A stretch of 64,000 nucleotides of DNA from Valencia hispanica (taxonomy: Eukaryota; Chordata; Actinopteri; Cyprinodontiformes; Valenciidae). Where the stretch lies: contig OY747702.1 of NCBI GenBank assembly GCA_963556495.2, positions 45,582,680 through 45,646,679 on the forward strand, in the 5' to 3' direction. Made by a program: the position numbers and the translations under genes. Of this stretch, positions 40,720 through 51,817 are shown one piece after another. Each line of letters starts with the position of its first letter. Positions within the stretch are counted from its first letter, which is position 1. The notes below the pieces were generated by a model. It was not told the origin of the DNA. It worked only from the letters and a program-made list of their open reading frames with translations, and ran no database searches.

Positions 40720-43700
40720 GCAAGGTAATGTGGAGTGGGGGAGGGGGGCACTGGGGCCCCAACTGCAATGAACCAGCTTTGGGGGGCCCCAGCTTGCAAA
40801 AGGTTGAGAACCCCTGGTCTACATAATAAATTATACTTACACATTTCAACCAATTACTGGTGGGATTAAAGAAAAAAGAAGTGATAAACAGTAATTTTTA
40901 AAATCTTTTAAAAACCGGCATTTACAATGTACACAAAATAAAATACTGTTGATATGCAGTGAAATGTTCATCTACTGATAAAGATAAGCAGCAGGGGGCA
41001 GTATATTTTGGAGAAGCTCATTGATGGCAACAGGTTAGCACATAAAGAAGACTGGTCTGTGGTGTTCAACAATAAAAAGTTTGAAGCGTTAGCTTCCAAG
41101 TCATGATGCTAAGATGCTATGTTATTTTTAACAAGCTCTACAAAAACATCACAAATATCAATGAGTCCAAATATAAGAATTTATGTATTATGGTGCCAGT
41201 AATGACCGGAATCAAAGATTTCAAAAGAAAGAAAATGTGAGACCGCGGGTAATATTGCAAATATCGCCCCCTTCAGTTCCGATATGCAATAGTGCCATTG
41301 CCAAATATGATATGGGTCTGACAACGGACCCGACCCCGCCCCTTTCCGCGTTCTGCAGCCAGGTCTACTTGCGAATATCGGTCACTATTGCGCAAGTCTG
41401 TTACGTCATGCCGAGACGTACATTATCTCGGCGTAAAACAATAAAGAGATTCGGATTAGAAATTGACTGTGTACACAACAATAAAGGCTTGAATATGTAA
41501 AGCCATGACCAGAAATAAATAAAAGCACGCTCTTAAGAACTTTGTACCGTTCCATTTTAAACACTCGCAGCCATGTTTGTTTACAGCGGAAGTCTGCTAC
41601 TTCTTCTTCTACGGCCTTTTCCTGTATTTTAGACCGTTCTGCGCATGTCAAAATGATTTATTCCGATCGAACGTGTGACGGATGTAAACGGTTGTTATAA
41701 TCTGAAAAAAAATTTCAGAGCCCATGTACACAAATTCTAATCCGAACTATGACCCGATTAAAGACAATTTGCACATGTAAACGCAGCCTATTAGAAAAAA
41801 ATTGTTTTATATTTCTTATACATTGTGTGCAGTGGCGGTTCTAAACCATTTGGTGCCCTAGGCGAGCTTGAATGATGGCCCCCCTTGCCCATGACAAAGA
41901 AGTCATGTAGAAAGAATTGCACATTGATTTAGATAATGATAGTATAACAAAAACAATATAACAACATGTGCAAAAGAATAAAGCTGTTCAATAATATACA
42001 AAAAAAGTTTAACTTGAATATATATATTTGGCGTTCCTCACAAGCACCTATGTCGCCTGTAGGAAGGACCGTCACTGATTGCGTGTACCCTAAAACAGGT
42101 ATTCTAAGGCTGTTTTTCTTTTCAGAGCTCGAGATTAAAATCTAATGTTATTTACTTCTCATTAAATACCCCTAAACTTTAAAACACCCCCTTTCCTTTA
42201 ATCCATTTCTAATTAAAGCATAAGGACTTCCTAATATTGTATTTATATGTGTTTATATTTATTCCTGTATTAGACAACATGAGTATTAGAATCATCGTAG
42301 ATTAAAGAAAAAGAAAATCATAAATTACCGCAAAAAAAATTCCCTGAAATGTTGAGATTAATTTCACATTTACAAAAAAAACTTGGATAAAACTTTTTTC
42401 TTAATGATTAAAGGCATAAATTTACGATAATAAAACTATGATATTCTCTGATATTGTAAAGTCAGAAATTTGTAGGAATAACATTTTTGAATTGATCAGA
42501 AAAATCTCAGCAGTTTCCTGAGTTTATAAAGTCAGAAATTTGCTCACAAAAAAATTCCACAAGTCTAAGATTTAAATGGTGAATGTAGGAGATGCACATC
42601 TGGATATTTTCTAAAATATAAGTGATGCATTTGAGCTCTTTTCCTGTATTAGATTAACAGCTCCAGGCTGAATGGAAAATTGAAAATTTCTGCATATTTG
42701 GTGTAAATTCTCTACTCGGTGGCCAATTATTTTTCGCAGCATTAATCGTACATTTTTCTAAAGATGTTTAAAATTATGTAACAACTAAAACACTAAATAT
42801 AACATTGCAGGTATTACAGAGCCTGGAAAGTGGAAAATGAGCTCCGCCAGCTGGAGTGATTGTTTTTAACTTCCTATCTTATTAATTGCAAAGATAATTT
42901 AAGACCTTTGCTTTGGTATATCAAAGATTAATGGCTAAAAGGTTGTTTTAATAGCAGGGAGAACCTTTGGAACAATAATTTATTTAAATATAATAAAAAC
43001 TGTCAGATCTATTCAACATTTATTGCACTTGGATTATTTAAAAAGGTTATAATTTTGCATATGCACAAGCCCTTTTGTTGTTTTTGTCTGTTTTTCTGCA
43101 ACATTTTCTTTTGATATATGAAGCCCTGGTTGAGTTAAAGAGGCAAGAATCGGCCTGATAATCAGTCTAAGTCTGATCTGCAATGTTACAGTTAGTTAAA
43201 GCCAGATATTGAACCCGCTTTTAAGTATAGCCGTCTGTTGTGTTACGGTTCAGACGAGAGAAGAACAAAAAAGCAAGAACATTTTACCTTCAGCAATCGT
43301 TCCACACTTTGAGTCCTTCTTCTTGGTTCTTTTCTTGGCTGTCTTCTGGAAAGGTGCAAACTCCACAATGGCAGGATACTCCTGTCCTGTTAAGAAACAA
43401 AAAACAACACACGCACGTAGACAACAATGATTCGTGACCTCCACTCTCTTGAGAAACCTTACTTTCTGAAATATTATTGTCTCAGTGGTACCTCTGTTAT
43501 CGATGAACACATATCCATCAAATCGATCCCTGAAGAGAACGACGTCCTCCTGATTTTTGAAACTGATGTAAGCCCTTGCGAAGAGATGGGGGAAGAGGCT
43601 GCGAAGAGAAAGCATGTTCAGCAAAATAAAACACGTAGGTGGTGGAGGCTTGGCAGGAGAAACTACCTGGTGTCGTTGGAGAAAAACTCCATGTAGTCCA

Positions 43701-44102
43701 CCTCTGGAAGAGGTTGCAGCTGCTCCTCCAGCTCCTCTTTAGTCAGACTTGGAGGTAATCTTCTGATCACAATCTAGGAGATTATAGTTTGGATACAGTT
43801 TACATGAACCAGGAGGTCCACAATAAAACCACAAAAAAAAAGAAACAGTTGCCATTGAGTAAAGTTCAGTTTCCTGTTTAAAATTACTTTAACATCTCGA
43901 TTTAATGAACACAACAGCATTAACAGCGCGGTGTTGTTGTTCTTTTGAACCGACTGCTTGTAGCAACAATAGCTCAGTTAGCAACTTCTACCTTTGTCAT
44001 GGCCTCCTTCTTCTCCTTACACTTCTCCGTCTTCTCTCCATCTTCACACTTTATCTCCACTTTTTTCTCCTTCGGTCGAGTGTTTTCTTTGTCCTCCTTC
44101 AT
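37047..44102 (-). CDS. upf3b: Regulator of nonsense transcripts 3B
   Basis: UPF3B links the exon junction complex to UPF2 in nonsense-mediated mRNA decay. Ten coding exons join in frame: 43992-44102, 43667-43773, 43492-43598, 43288-43386, 38461-38571, 38336-38379, 37893-38084, 37648-37802, 37271-37562 and 37047-37187, giving 452 residues. The Smg4/UPF3 RNP-like domain spans about 37-145 (IVIRRLPPSLTKEELEEQL, FFSNDTSLFPHLFARAYI, GYVFIDNRGQEYPAIVEF). Then come TPETLLEEIEA, AKKTTPLLDFLKNKQ, a long Arg/Lys/Glu-rich segment, and the C-terminal exon-junction motif DRPAIQLYQPGARSRNR at 407-423. The presence of this motif and the neighbouring genes favour UPF3B over UPF3A. Intron 4 is 4.7 kb and carries transposons. 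Confidence 0.95.
39224..39664. repeat. Direct duplication, about 143 bp, spaced 289 bp
   Basis: The block starting ATGGATTTGGGTCAATGTTA at 39232 recurs at 39521 with only a few changes over about 143 bp, ending TATAAATTGTCCAGC in both. Confidence 0.85.
40020..40375 (+). pseudogene. hAT transposase C-terminal (dimerisation) remnant
   Basis: The frame reads SFWAALMQEYPQLCEVALKI then LLPFTSTYLCEAGFS, the hAT C-terminal dimerisation motif as in ZBED5-like transposases. An in-frame TAA follows; after it LTALKTKYCNRAQIQDDLRL continues in the same frame. The rest of the transposase is missing. Confidence 0.75.
40500..40718. repeat. Microsatellites (ATA)n and (CTAT)n
   Basis: ATA/ATAACA repeats span about 40500-40550 and 40603-40645. 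A clean (CTAT)n run spans about 40674-40718. Confidence 0.95.
40735..40816 (-). mobile_element. hAT right terminal piece
   Basis: Read on the minus strand this begins CAGGGGTTCTCAACCTTTTG followed by a G/C-rich block, a typical hAT terminal sequence. No mirrored partner is obvious. Confidence 0.5.
41830..42076. mobile_element. hAT MITE with 8-bp target duplication
   Basis: The ends are CAGTGGCGGTTCT and AGGACCGTCACTG. Flanking octamers are ATTGTGTG (41822-41829) and ATTGCGTG (42077-42084), 7 of 8 identical. At 247 bp it is non-coding. It lies in upf3b intron 4. Confidence 0.75.
42090..43280. other. upf3b intron 4, AT-rich, nothing recognised
   Basis: No exon or repeat family is recognised between the hAT MITE and upf3b exon 4. 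Confidence 0.4.
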
Positions 44103-45974
44103 AGTTGAAAGGCTACGGTGTCTGTTTTCATCTCAGCCAACAGACTTGTTTACTTTTTTCTTTTTTTTTTTTTTGCAAGTTAGCCAGCCTGTAGCAACCG
44201 AGCTGACCAACTTCCCCTCGAACGGCTAAACCTGCTGTTCAAAGCCACCACCGCCAGGGGGAGCTAAACAGAAAACGCAGCATTGATTCTCACCATATCT
44301 TTATTATTTCACGTTTGTTTCATGTTGTTTTTATTGCAACATGTTCTTATTTTGTTTAATTTGGTTGAAGAATACCCAAAGTTGACACACCCTTCGCTTT
44401 GATAAAGAGAAACGGCAGAAAACGTGATTGGCTGTCAGTTGTCACACCCAAGGGTGTCAAAGTAACAAAGTTACTTTACTTATGTGGGGTATTTGTACTT
44501 CACTGAAGTATTTATCTGTTGGCCTACTTTTTACGTCTACTCCTTACATTTTCACGCAATTATCTGTAGGGGAGACCAGGGACACTTTTTGAGATTTTTC
44601 CAATAAATTAAACACAATTTATACTGGATTAGCCTATTTGCTATATTATAAAATTCAATGTGTCAACTACTGAATAAATGTATTTCAGAGGTTTTATGAG
44701 ATATGGAAGCCCTAAAGGGTCAAACATACATACATTTTATTTCCCCCGCTTTCGTGATAATGAGATAATTTTCCTCCGTTTTCCCTGATAACGACATAAT
44801 TTTCCTCCGTTTTCTGTGATAACGAGATAATTAATTTGAGATATCAAGAAAACAAAACGCTATTGTTTGTTAAATCACTGCAGGAAACATCATTCAGTGT
44901 AGCAATCAGTGGCGGCTGGCCAATAGAGGGCGATAGGGCGCCGCCCCCCCAGTGTTTCCAAAGTGTTTTATTTTTTTATTTTTTTTTTATTAACAATAAT
45001 CGCATATTCTGAGTTAATTGTGTGTTTAAATTCATAACAAAGTATCATATATAAAAATATATATCATTTTCTGAGAAAAAGCTTGCGCTGCGTAGCAGCT
45101 GGGGCAACAGAATAATCGCCCCAAGCAGTGCAGCAGCCAGCCAATCACTGACAAGAAATTCGCACATAGCAACAGGAATTTATCCAATCAGCGTCGTTGA
45201 TTCGGCCGCATTAAGGGCGATAGAGAAATCGCCGTAAAGCCGCGTTCACACCGGTCAGCGCGTCCAGGCAGCAGGGCAGCTAGATTACGGTCAAGTACCT
45301 CCGTGAAGCTGTCCCCCCACCCACTTGAAAAGTAAAATCTAATAGGCGGAGCGGTTAGTGCTTCGTTTGTGCTGATTTGTGCAGGTAAAATTATCGTTTG
45401 TGCTGCTTTGGTTTTTGAGATATTAAACTTTATTTTATAGGTCATTCAAAGGTCACCGTCCCCCCAGACAGCTCCAAAACGGACCAAAATAGTCTACTTT
45501 TTTAGTGCTTCGTTTGTGCTGATTTGTGCAGGTAAAATTAACGTTTGTGCTGCTACGGTTTTTGAGATATAACAAGTTTTATTTTTGCGTGGTGACGTCA
45601 CCGTCCCCCCAGACAGCTCCAAAACGGACCAAAATAGTCTACTTTTTTAGTGCTTCGTTTGTGCTGATTTGTGCAGGTAAAATTAACGTTTGTGCTGCTA
45701 CCGTTTGAGATATACACTTGAAAATGTTTTTCAAATGGTCGTGTGCCTTTTGTGTATAAAAGTGTTCAATAACTTGATTTCCTTCTGGGATCAATAAAGT
45801 ATTTTTGAATTTGTTGAATTAAATTGAATAAAGTTCTGCAAGAAAACCTTGTCTCCTTATGTTTTTATGATCTAAATTTGTTGCACATGTACATTAATAA
45901 ATTTTACTTGTTCAATTATGTTCCTTTTATAAATTCAAGATTCTAGTTCATAAAAAGAAAAAACATGCACATGT

Positions 45975-46040
45975 CGAGGAGGCGAACCCTTGACAGAGGT
46001 TATAGGCTTTGCACCTGTCTTAACCACTGTCCCACACATC
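45975..46040 (-). repeat. tRNA-like sequence (SINE head?)
   Basis: On the minus strand an A-box-like ACAGTGGTTAAGACAGG is followed at suitable spacing by a B-box GGTTCGCCTCC (45978-45988). No acceptor stem or 3' end is convincing, so I read this as a SINE head or decayed tRNA pseudogene. Confidence 0.4.
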
Positions 46041-46613
46041 TCCCTGCTGAACACGAGACATGCTAGACATATGTTAAAGTGGATCTTTCCTATTCAAACA
46101 TAATCTTTATTGAAATAAACCGAACAATCTGCATTGCCATCATTTTTACAACAAACGAACAAGCTAGCAGTCTTTGTATCAAATAAAAGTTTGGCAGGAA
46201 AGGTATTTCAAGTAGTTTTTTTTTTTACAACCCTTTGTATTTTTTGAACAAGGTAAGAGTATATTTCAATTAAACTTTAGATACTGAGTTAATACATGGT
46301 ATACTATACATGATTTTAGATATTGAGCAAACACACAGTGTAGTACACATCGTAAAATTCACTGAATCAAGCCAGAAAGAGTGATTTTTTTATTTATTAA
46401 CATTTTTAAAAACGGTTACTTTTATTTGCAGATTCAAAGAAAAACATTTAATAAAGCACTAAAAAATAACCAGTACACTGGACCAAAGTGCTGTACAGTA
46501 CATGTTAATGTATAAAACAACATTCAGACAGAATAATACCAACAATGCAATTTAAGTAGAAGAAGAAGACACACCGTGTTAAAGATTTCTTTGTCAGGTC
46601 ACTAGCAAAACTT

Positions 46614-48326
46614 CTTCAGTCACAGTGCTTGGACCATGCAAAAGAGCTCTTACGTGCTATCACTGTTGTGGCACTCAGTGAAGCAGAAGGTGATGACAGT
46701 TCTGGAGCCCCTCTTGCATCTGAAAGGTGCAAAAAATATCTGAAAGCGCAGATTGCTGATGACTCCATCATCGTTCCAGATGAAGAGATAGAGGAAAGTG
46801 ACAAAGTGGAATCAGTTGACGAGATCCAGACTGAAATAAGACAGTGGATAACAGAAATATGTGAGGAGAGCAGGTCACTTGCTTCAGCTGACGGGGATAG
46901 AGATAATATTCACTTCCTTCCTGAGATTATTCCACATATAATAAGACTAGCAAGTTACTTGCCACTCTGGACAGGAATTATGGTCCCTCTCTTCAAAAGC
47001 ACCAGCATCACAGCAAGCTCAGCCACTGTTGAAGCGGAGTTCAAAAACATAAAACATGGCCTTTTTAAACATGAAAACTTGCCTATCCGAGCTGACCGCT
47101 TCATTGCTCGTCATCTTTCCTTCATCGAAGGAAATATGCGGATATGTTCTGCACAAGAAAATAACAAAGATGAGGCAACAGTAGACTCACTGACAGTGAC
47201 AGATATTAATCCAGGATCCATGACTACTCACAGTGCAGAAGAGAAAATAAAAATGGATGCTCAACAATTTGTGGGATCTGATGCAAATGTTGCTCTGCTT
47301 GATGAAGATGCCGTTGAGAACTGGAGGGGCCAAGCTGTTCCACCCAAAAAAAGGAAGAGGACCTCCTACCTCTCTCCTTGTACTGAGTGGCTCAATGCAG
47401 ATGAATCTTTTGGGGCCAAAAGAGTGAAGTTGGGATTATTAAAAAATGGAAGCCTTCACCAGCCTATTAGATTTGGGGAATCACCAATCTCTGTAATCAA
47501 TACCTGTGGATTTGACGCATTAGTTCAGTGCTTATGTTGTGCCTTCTGCGACACCTCAGCATTTCAAAATGCTGTTATGAAAGACAGCGAAAACCCAGTC
47601 TTGCAGTTGGTGAAAGCCATTGCCACAGATGGTGTGACCCAACAAACCTACAAGAGGAGGGCAGAGTTGCTTAGTGCAATGTTTGAAGCAGTCCAATTGA
47701 GGTCTGGTGCCCTCCAAATTGATGCTCAGTGCAACATCTCCACTGTCATTGAAAAGACAATGAGGAACATTTCAAGTGTTTATTTCACCAAATACTGCTC
47801 TTCACAATACTGCTATCTCAGTAAAGGGATGACGAGGGAAGTGCCTCTTGTTTCTCCTGCCATTTCTGTCCTCAAAGGTTCTTGTATGGCTCATCTTGGC
47901 ACTGCTGTGGAAGCAGGACTCAGCCTACCTGAGTCTCCCTGCCTCAGGCCAATCTCCAATGCATCTCTATGTCCACCAGATTTCAAAACAGAAGACAGCA
48001 CCTCAGGAAAGGAACTCTGTGCAGGGACAGTTACTCACAGCTACAAGATTGGAGATATAGTATGGATCGATACTGACCTTGCAAACAAAAAAGAGGTTTC
48101 CTTGAATGAATGTCCTGCCGATCTGGTTCTCCAAGGCAAGACTTTCACTTTGAGGGCATTGATTGCATTCCAAGGAAGCTTGTCCAGTGGTGGTTTGGGG
48201 CACTACACTGCCTACTGCAGGAGAGCTCCATGTGTCTGGGAGTTCTACGATGACCTGGCAAATGGAGTGAACACGGCATCTGAAAACCAAAAGTTACAAC
48301 CCCATGCTGTGTTATACACAGTATAA
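46614..48326 (+). CDS. Transposase C-terminus fused to USP-like peptidase (open terminal exon)
   Basis: The frame is open for about 565 codons from 46629 and no ATG begins it: the codon is TTG. A CAG acceptor in CTTCTTCAG just upstream (exon from about 46614) keeps frame, so this is probably the last exon of a longer transposase. Numbering from 46629: residues 95-170 (LPLWTGIMVPLFK, ITASSATVEAEFKNIKHGLF, LPIRADRFIARHL) look like a transposase C-terminal segment. A basic KKRKR lies at 240-244. Residues about 285-565 look like a C19 ubiquitin-specific protease, with INTCGFDALVQ (Cys293), GLGHYTAYCRR (His525) and WEFYDDL (Asp541/542). AATAAA lies at 48536-48541. Upstream catalytic exons are absent from the element. 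Confidence 0.7.
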   Translation, partial: LQSQCLDHAKELLRAITVVALSEAEGDDSSGAPLASERCKKYLKAQIADDSIIVPDEEIEESDKVESVDEIQTEIRQWITEICEESRSLASADGDRDNIHFLPEIIPHIIRLASYLPLWTGIMVPLFKSTSITASSATVEAEFKNIKHGLFKHENLPIRADRFIARHLSFIEGNMRICSAQENNKDEATVDSLTVTDINPGSMTTHSAEEKIKMDAQQFVGSDANVALLDEDAVENWRGQAVPPKKRKRTSYLSPCTEWLNADESFGAKRVKLGLLKNGSLHQPIRFGESPISVINTCGFDALVQCLCCAFCDTSAFQNAVMKDSENPVLQLVKAIATDGVTQQTYKRRAELLSAMFEAVQLRSGALQIDAQCNISTVIEKTMRNISSVYFTKYCSSQYCYLSKGMTREVPLVSPAISVLKGSCMAHLGTAVEAGLSLPESPCLRPISNASLCPPDFKTEDSTSGKELCAGTVTHSYKIGDIVWIDTDLANKKEVSLNECPADLVLQGKTFTLRALIAFQGSLSSGGLGHYTAYCRRAPCVWEFYDDLANGVNTASENQKLQPHAVLYTV

Positions 48327-48544
48327 TGAGCATTGCTTGTATTCTGTCTTTTGTTTTATTACTGTTACATGTGTTCATTTGGCTAAGTTGTGTTATCAGC
48401 ATGTTCAGTCTTTCATATAAAGTCATTTTTCAAAATCAAGTCACTTTGCACTCTTTTCTTTTTCAATAAGGTATATTTGCTTTTCAAACCCAGTCAACCT
48501 CACCTGTATCCTCTTGAAGGTAACATTTTTCTTTCAATAAATTT

Positions 48545-49204
48545 GTAGTATTTATTATGTGTTGATCTCATGAGGAAAGTCACGGGTCAGCCAACTTTTC
48601 AGTTCCAAATACAATGTCTAGAGCTGCAAAAAAAGAAGATAGAATTCATAAAGATGTACTAAACAATTTGTTGTATTTTGAAAGATATGGAAATGTCAAC
48701 TAAAATTATTGTTATTTTTGGAATTACTTTTAGAACAAAATGAATAATCTAACATTTACAATGGGAAAACACTATTTTGGAAAATGAATCCAGTTAAGTG
48801 AGCCTTTTTCTTAAAAATGTAAAATTACAAAAGATAGGTAACCAACTTGAAATTTACAGCACATAGTTTGTAGCTAAGAAAGATTGAATTACTTCTAAAA
48901 GCCTTTTACAATCTTATGTTTTAGATATTCAATGCAGACATTTCATAAAAACATAAACCACAAACAGAATTCCTTATTGTTGTCTTCCTAATAACACATT
49001 TTTTTAGGTTTCATAAGAGCCACAGGGGAGGGGCTAAAGAGCCATAGGTTGCTCTACAGCCTAAAATCTAAAAATCTGCATTTAGACCCCTGGCCTAAAT
49101 GCTGTAGAATATCCCCCTTTCCACATGGAGGTGGCAATCAACAAACATTCTCAAAGTAACACTTAAAATCGAAAAGTAACATATAAGCAAACATACATTT
49201 TCTC
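48545..49204. other. Non-coding interior of the 4.9-kb element
   Basis: AT-rich sequence without a recognisable gene, between the USP-like exon and the right inverted end. Confidence 0.4.
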
Positions 49205-49395
49205 TAAGACAGCAATAGTAAATGACCTTCATTTCTGTAGCGCTTTATCTAGTCTTTGAGGACCCCAAGGCACTTTACAGTGGGCTATATTCAGTCATTC
49301 ACCCATTCACGCACACATTCACACACTGATGGCAAACTTTTGGATGATAGCCACAGCTTCCCTGGGGCACACTGACAGAAGCGAGGCTGCTGTAC
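49205..49395. repeat. Dispersed fish repeat fragment
   Basis: It contains TTTGAGGACCCCAAGGCACT, TCATTCACCCATTCACGCAC and AGCTTCCCTGGGGCACACTG, a sequence type common in fish genomes. Family unknown to me. Confidence 0.45.
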
Positions 49396-50417
49396 AGTAA
49401 TAATAATAATAATAAACTTGTATGGTTAAAAGCAAAATCATACAAACTGACTGAAAAAACACTGTAGGTTCACTTCAATCACTTCGCCTGTGATGCCAGT
49501 TTTAAGAGGATCAAATGCAAATATTAGTCTATCTTGTGTTCGTTTCAGCTCTGGTTTAATAACCACCACCTTATGAACCTGTTTATTTTCTGAAACATAC
49601 AAAACATTCATAAAAACTAATACCACAGCAAGCACAAGAAAAGTGGATGTTTACATAACAGAGTTCTACAGCTGTGTTTAAAACCACAGAACCACAAACA
49701 GCAGTGTTATTATGGTGTAGGCTGTAAATAACTTTTTGAATATCTCAAAAACCGTAGCAGCACAAACGTTAATTTTACCTGCACAAATCAGCACAAACGA
49801 AGCACTAAAAAAGTAGACTATTTTGGTCCGTTTTGGAGCTGTCTGGGGGGACGGTGACGTCACCACGCAAAAATAAAACTTGTTATATCTCAAAAACCGT
49901 AGCAGCACAAACGTTAATTTTACCTGCACAAATCAGCACAAACGAAGCACTAAAAAAGTAGACTATTTTGGTCCGTTTTGGAGCTGTCTGGGGGGACGGT
50001 GACCTTTGAATGACCTATAAAATAAAGTTTAATATCTCAAAAACCAAAGCAGCACAAACGATAATTTTACCTGCACAAATCAGCACAAACGAAGCACTAA
50101 CCGCTCCGCCTATTAGATTTTACTTTTCAAGTGGGTGGGGGGACAGCTTCACGGAGGTCATGCAAGTCTATGGTATCTACGCATCTAGTGGGCGCCAAGC
50201 TGCCAAGCAGCAAGTCGCGCGCGTCGGCGCAGCTGGCATCAGCGCGACCACGCGGCTGATGCCTGGATGCCCCGACGGACCGTCGGGGCGTCTGCTGCTC
50301 AAGTTGGGAAAATTGAACTTTCGGGCAGCAGACGCGCGGCGTCAACCAATCAGAGCGACTCGTTGTACTGACGTAGTAACTCCTTCCATGGGGGAATCGG
50401 CAAATTTTTTATTCAAG

Positions 50418-51817
50418 ATGGAGGACAAACTGATCGTCGCTGTATGTAATGTCCGTGAACTGTATGACCCGTCTTCGTCTTTTTACAAAGACAGGAAGAG
50501 ATCGGATCTGATTTGGAGGAAGATATCGGAGGATATTGGAGTGCCAGGTAAGCAGTTAAACATAAAAAAAAAAAAATTCTTTTAACTTTCTTGTTATGTT
50601 AGCTAACGCTACGCTAGCCAACGCTACGCTAGCCAAAAGCGGTTAGGGCAACTACGGTACTAAATACGCATGACCAGTTTCCAATTGTGTATTTAGACGA
50701 GATCTGCAAAAAACGGTGGAAGACATTGAGGGACACATATGTCAGGCAGAGCAGAAAGGAGAAAGAGAGAAGGAAGAGCGGAGCAGAAGGAGGGAAAGTG
50801 CAGAAATGGAAGTACCTCTCTGTCCTGTCCTTCCTCGAACCCTTCATCGCCCCCCGCGAAACATCGAGCAACATGGGGGTCGAGGAGGAGCAGGCGGAGG
50901 GGTATGACCACCCAGAGGAGCCAGAAGAAGAAGCAGCAGGGTGGTTAGAGGCAGAAGGTTGGTGATTTTGAGAAGAAAACCCAGACATAGTGGCACACAA
51001 ACACACACAAAAACGTGCTCAGAAACATGAAAATAATTATTGTAAAGCTGAAACCTACATCATTTTGCTACTACAAAGTTTTGCTATTTATTATTAGTGC
51101 TAGCAGTAGAAGTATTTGTGATCTTGGTATAAAGCATAATAAACAGGAGGGTCAATAATATTCCTTTCTGTCTTGACAGATCCAGCTAACATGGAGGCAG
51201 GTGACATGGCTGAACCAGAGTCCCCTGGCCCTTCCTTTTCTGCTTCTGACCAGCCTGGCCCTTCCTCTGCTGCTGCTTCTTTTTCTGACCAGCCTGGCCC
51301 TTCCTCTGCTCCAGCACCTGCAGGTGTGTAGTGCTGTTTGGAAAGGTTGGGAATGTAGGTTTTATTCAAAGATGTCAATCTGTTTCTTTGGGTTCCCAGA
51401 CACTTGTACTTTCTGAAATGTCTGTGTATACCCTGGAATTCACACTCAGCCTTTCATACAGACTTAAAATGTTGCTTATAATTTTATCTAATTTGTATAT
51501 ATGTTCAACATAATTGTAAGCATTTTTAACACATTTTTCTACTGTGTTTTTTCACAGGCCCTCCAAGAAAACGAAGGCGGAGGCAGCAGGACTTGTCAGT
51601 GCCAACAGAGTTCCAGCAAAAGCTGCTTGATGCGCTCAAGGCCCGGCCTGAACCAGCTCCTGCTCCTCCTGCAGATGATGACATGCACTTCCTTCTCTCT
51701 CTTCATCCTCTCCTGAAAAGGGTGTCACCTCTAGAAAGAGACATCCTAAAATTTGACATTCATAGACTGATTTTTGAAAGAATGAACAATTTGACCCATT
51801 TGGACAATACTCAGTAG
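50418..51817 (+). CDS. Harbinger MADF/BESS (Myb-like) accessory protein
   Basis: Harbinger elements encode, besides the transposase, a DNA-binding Myb/SANT-like protein needed to bring the transposase to nucleus and ends. Four exons join in frame: 50418-50547, 50697-50957, 51180-51323 and 51558-51817, giving 264 residues with no stop. The MADF domain is at about 1-95 (LIVAVCNVRELYD, DLIWRKISEDIGVPDEICKK, RWKTLRDTYVRQ, WKYLSVLSFLEPFI). The middle is acidic and then Ser/Pro-rich with two DQPGPSS repeats. A basic PPRKRRRRQ follows at 180-188. The BESS motif is at about 218-252 (DDDMHFLLSLHPLLKRVSP). The exon 2 acceptor ATTTAG|AC was chosen because it restores the MADF frame. Confidence 0.82.

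Larger units (their letters stand above)
38873..41790. mobile_element. 2.9-kb inverted-repeat element in upf3b intron 4
   Basis: The left arm (about 38873-39195) begins TAGCTGCGATTACATGGACA and contains GGGGCGGGGTCGGGTCAGTT. The right arm (about 41250-41790) mirrors it, with CCGACCCCGCCCC-type sequence and the end GTAAACGCAGCCTA. Both arms are rich in TCGGAT/ATCCGA. The interior holds a duplicated AT-rich piece, a hAT transposase remnant, microsatellites and a hAT end, so other elements have inserted. Confidence 0.55.
45297..50158. mobile_element. 4.9-kb element with 415-bp tandem-repeat inverted ends
   Basis: The left end (45297-45711) and right end (49739-50158) are long inverted repeats starting ACCTCCGTGAAGCTGTCC. 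Each has 2.5 units of a 145-147-bp tandem repeat beginning TTAGTGCTTCGTTTGTGCTG (units at 45355, 45502, 45647). Flanking nonamers CGGTCAAGT and CATGCAAGT agree at 6 of 9 positions. The interior has a transposase C-terminal/USP-like exon. Long tandem-built ends recall foldback (FB/NOF, Mutator-like) elements; that family is an inference. Confidence 0.75.

Noticed and set aside
45975..46040. Functional tRNA gene
   Set aside because: A and B boxes are present but no paired acceptor stem or clear anticodon arm could be drawn. It is listed as a tRNA-like repeat.
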